From a bacterium CG2_30_54_10 (GTDB lineage: Bacteria > Muiribacteriota > Ozemobacteria > Ozemobacterales > Ozemobacteraceae): 7,708 bases of DNA. The position numbers and the translations under genes are program-made. Below the pieces are notes generated by a model. The model was not told where the DNA came from, ran no database searches, and worked only from the letters and a program-made list of their open reading frames with translations. The DNA is taken from contig MNYA01000429.1 of the NCBI GenBank assembly GCA_001872985.1, positions 1 to 7,708 on the forward strand, written 5' to 3'. Position 1 is the stretch's first letter. The number at the start of each line of letters is the position of its first letter. Shown one piece after another: positions 6,486 to 7,708 of this stretch.

Positions 6486-7708
6486 ATTCCGAATTTCCGA
6501 ACCCGATCTTCGATGCATGCGAAAGTTGGAGCCTGACATCGAGCTTGGGATATACATGGTCGAATTTCGGCTCATCGGCCTTCAGTGCGGTTCCGAGGGC
6601 GCTGTTCGCGAGACCTGCCTGGGCATTGACCAGATCGAGGCAGGCCGCGTCGAGAGCCACCGGATCAGTTGAGGCCGCAAAACCGATGTCCGGAACCACC
6701 GGAGCATCCGAAAAGCCGTAGCAGTCGCACAAAGGCACGATGTCGGTCAGGATATTGACGAAGAAGGAAACATCCTTTTTCGTTGACCAGACCCCCATTG
6801 CGTGCTCGACCATTTTTTCGGTCACCTGACGTGCATCGTTGTCCCAGTTTATACGTATTGCCCCAACCCGGCATGCAATGAGGCATTCACCGCACCCACG
6901 GCAGAGATCGGGGTCGATCGCAACCGGTAATCCAGGCTTTTTCTGGGAGATCGCCCGTACAGAACACCAGTCGAAACAACGGCCGCACCTGACACACTTT
7001 TTATCGAGAACTTCGGGCCGGATCGATGTGTGCATCGCCAGTTTCGCCGCGCGGGAGCTGCACCCCATGCCGAGGTTTTTCAACGCGCCGCCGAAACCGG
7101 TGACTTCATGCCCCTTGAAATGAGACAGAACGACAAGAGCATCTGCCTCGTAAATTCCTGAAGCGATGCTGACTTCGCGCATGTGGATTCCGTTGACGGG
7201 AACCATCTGATGATCCCGACCGGTCAGTCCATCGCAGATAAAAAGCGGAGCCCCGGTCACCTCGATACCGAAACCATGCCTGATAGCCGTTTCAAGGTGA
7301 TCGACCGCATTGCTGCGGCTTCCGGTGTAAAGCGTGGCTGTTTCCGCCAAAAACGGTTTTCCCCCGCCCGCCTTTATAATATCGACCAACGGTCTGACGT
7401 ATATCGGGCGCGGGAAAGCGGAGCTTCCGCGTTCACCAAAATGGGTCTTCAGCGCCACTAGCTTGTTCTTCCAAGCGAAGCCGTCCATTCCGATGGATGC
7501 GGCAAGCTTGCCGATCTTGGCCAGATGGCTGTCTGCCGGGCCCTTGGCTCGAAGTCCGATGGTGTAGACTTTGCCCCTGGATTGGGTTTTAGCTTGGGAT
7601 TGGGATTGGGATTGAGGTTGGGATTGGGATTGGGATTGGGATTGGGATTGGGATTGAGATTGAGATTGAGATTGAGATTGAGATTGAGATTGAGATTGAG
7701 ATTGAGAT
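6463..7708 (-). CDS. DUF362 protein with 2x[4Fe-4S] ferredoxin domain (partial)
   Basis: This is an iron-sulfur protein of the DUF362 family, which has no firmly assigned reaction. 414 residues are visible and the 5' end lies beyond the window. The first Met in frame (ATG at 7486-7488) is residue 74 and would cut off conserved sequence. The frame upstream reads KVYTIGLRAKGPADSHLAKI, which resembles the usual N-terminus of the family, and it has no ATG, GTG or TTG start. Before that comes a Ser-Gln repeat to the edge. The DUF362 core starts near residue 46, with HFGE at 89-92. Two cluster motifs follow: C238-X2-C-X2-C-X3-C248 and C269-X2-C-X2-C-X3-C279, typical for two [4Fe-4S] clusters inserted in the domain. 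There is no membrane segment in the visible part. It overlaps mutS by 23 nt. Electron transfer is likely from the motifs; a partner is unknown. Confidence 0.9.
   Translation of the reverse strand, partial: SQSQSQSQSQSQSQSQSQSQSQSQSQSQSQPQSQSQSQAKTQSRGKVYTIGLRAKGPADSHLAKIGKLAASIGMDGFAWKNKLVALKTHFGERGSSAFPRPIYVRPLVDIIKAGGGKPFLAETATLYTGSRSNAVDHLETAIRHGFGIEVTGAPLFICDGLTGRDHQMVPVNGIHMREVSIASGIYEADALVVLSHFKGHEVTGFGGALKNLGMGCSSRAAKLAMHTSIRPEVLDKKCVRCGRCFDWCSVRAISQKKPGLPVAIDPDLCRGCGECLIACRVGAIRINWDNDARQVTEKMVEHAMGVWSTKKDVSFFVNILTDIVPLCDCYGFSDAPVVPDIGFAASTDPVALDAACLDLVNAQAGLANSALGTALKADEPKFDHVYPKLDVRLQLSHASKIGFGNSEYERIILD
6871..6996 (-). other. Twin [4Fe-4S] ferredoxin motif
   Basis: Two CX2CX2CX3C motifs, CVRCGRCFDWC and CRGCGECLIAC, are separated by about 20 residues within the DUF362 protein. 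This is the standard spacing of bacterial two-cluster ferredoxin domains. The residue after the last cysteine is Ser or Arg instead of the common Pro. Confidence 0.9.
7594..7708 (-). repeat. Hexanucleotide microsatellite coding Ser-Gln
   Basis: There are nineteen tandem 6-nt units on the plus strand: three TTGGGA, one TTGAGG, six TTGGGA, then nine TTGAGA, running off the window edge. In the minus-strand frame of the DUF362 gene they read Ser-Gln, with TCT codons in the outer nine and TCC in the inner ones, and one Pro-Gln. Every unit keeps the frame open. The degenerate unit TTGGGT at 7582-7587 may be an older remnant. The true unit count may be larger, as the array is cut by the window boundary. 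Confidence 0.95.

Noticed and set aside
6486..6575. A 30-residue N-terminal extension of MutS from an upstream in-frame start.
   Set aside because: It would overlap the DUF362 gene by 113 nt, and the extra residues do not resemble MutS. The ATG at 6485 has an acceptable upstream GGAA.
7594..7708. TTGGGA/TTGAGA array as a telomere-like end.
   Set aside because: The units resemble telomere repeats only superficially. They keep a Ser-Gln reading frame continuous with the DUF362 gene, and the window edge is not evidence of a chromosome end.

Overview
The window is a moderately GC-rich, densely packed bacterial segment in which every gene I can support lies on the minus strand. Reading in the direction of transcription, from the right edge to the left, these are: a DUF362-type iron-sulfur protein that runs off the right edge; the mismatch-repair ATPase gene mutS; a long coiled-coil protein ending in a DUF2325 domain; and, after a 375-nt gap, a short sigma-70 family factor. 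The organism cannot be identified from the sequence. The genes look like those of a free-living bacterium, perhaps known only from metagenomes, but no marker here fixes the phylum.

Layout: 1-235 is non-coding and holds a 17-bp inverted repeat with short direct flanks, which looks like a small MITE or a structured 3' region. 236-1096 is the sigma factor. 1097-1474 is a spacer with a candidate sigma-gene promoter, one clean stem-loop and a short direct repeat. 1475-3742 is the DUF2325 gene. 3735-6485 is mutS. 6463-7708 is the DUF362/ferredoxin gene, whose reading frame stays open through a hexanucleotide microsatellite to the window edge.

The three right-hand genes overlap by 23 nt and 8 nt and so probably form a translationally coupled operon. 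MutS would supply mismatch recognition, and its clamp-binding, Walker A and Walker B motifs are intact. The roles of the DUF362 and DUF2325 partners are not known. The sigma factor probably has its own promoter.

The most unusual feature is that all three operon genes carry in-frame hexanucleotide tandem repeats, each coding a different alternating dipeptide: Ser-Gln in the DUF362 protein, Ala-Gly in the MutS connector domain, and Thr-X (with Pro-X and Leu-X) in the DUF2325 protein. This points to a lineage prone to 6-bp repeat expansion. I found no tRNA, rRNA, CRISPR array, transposase or clear defence system.
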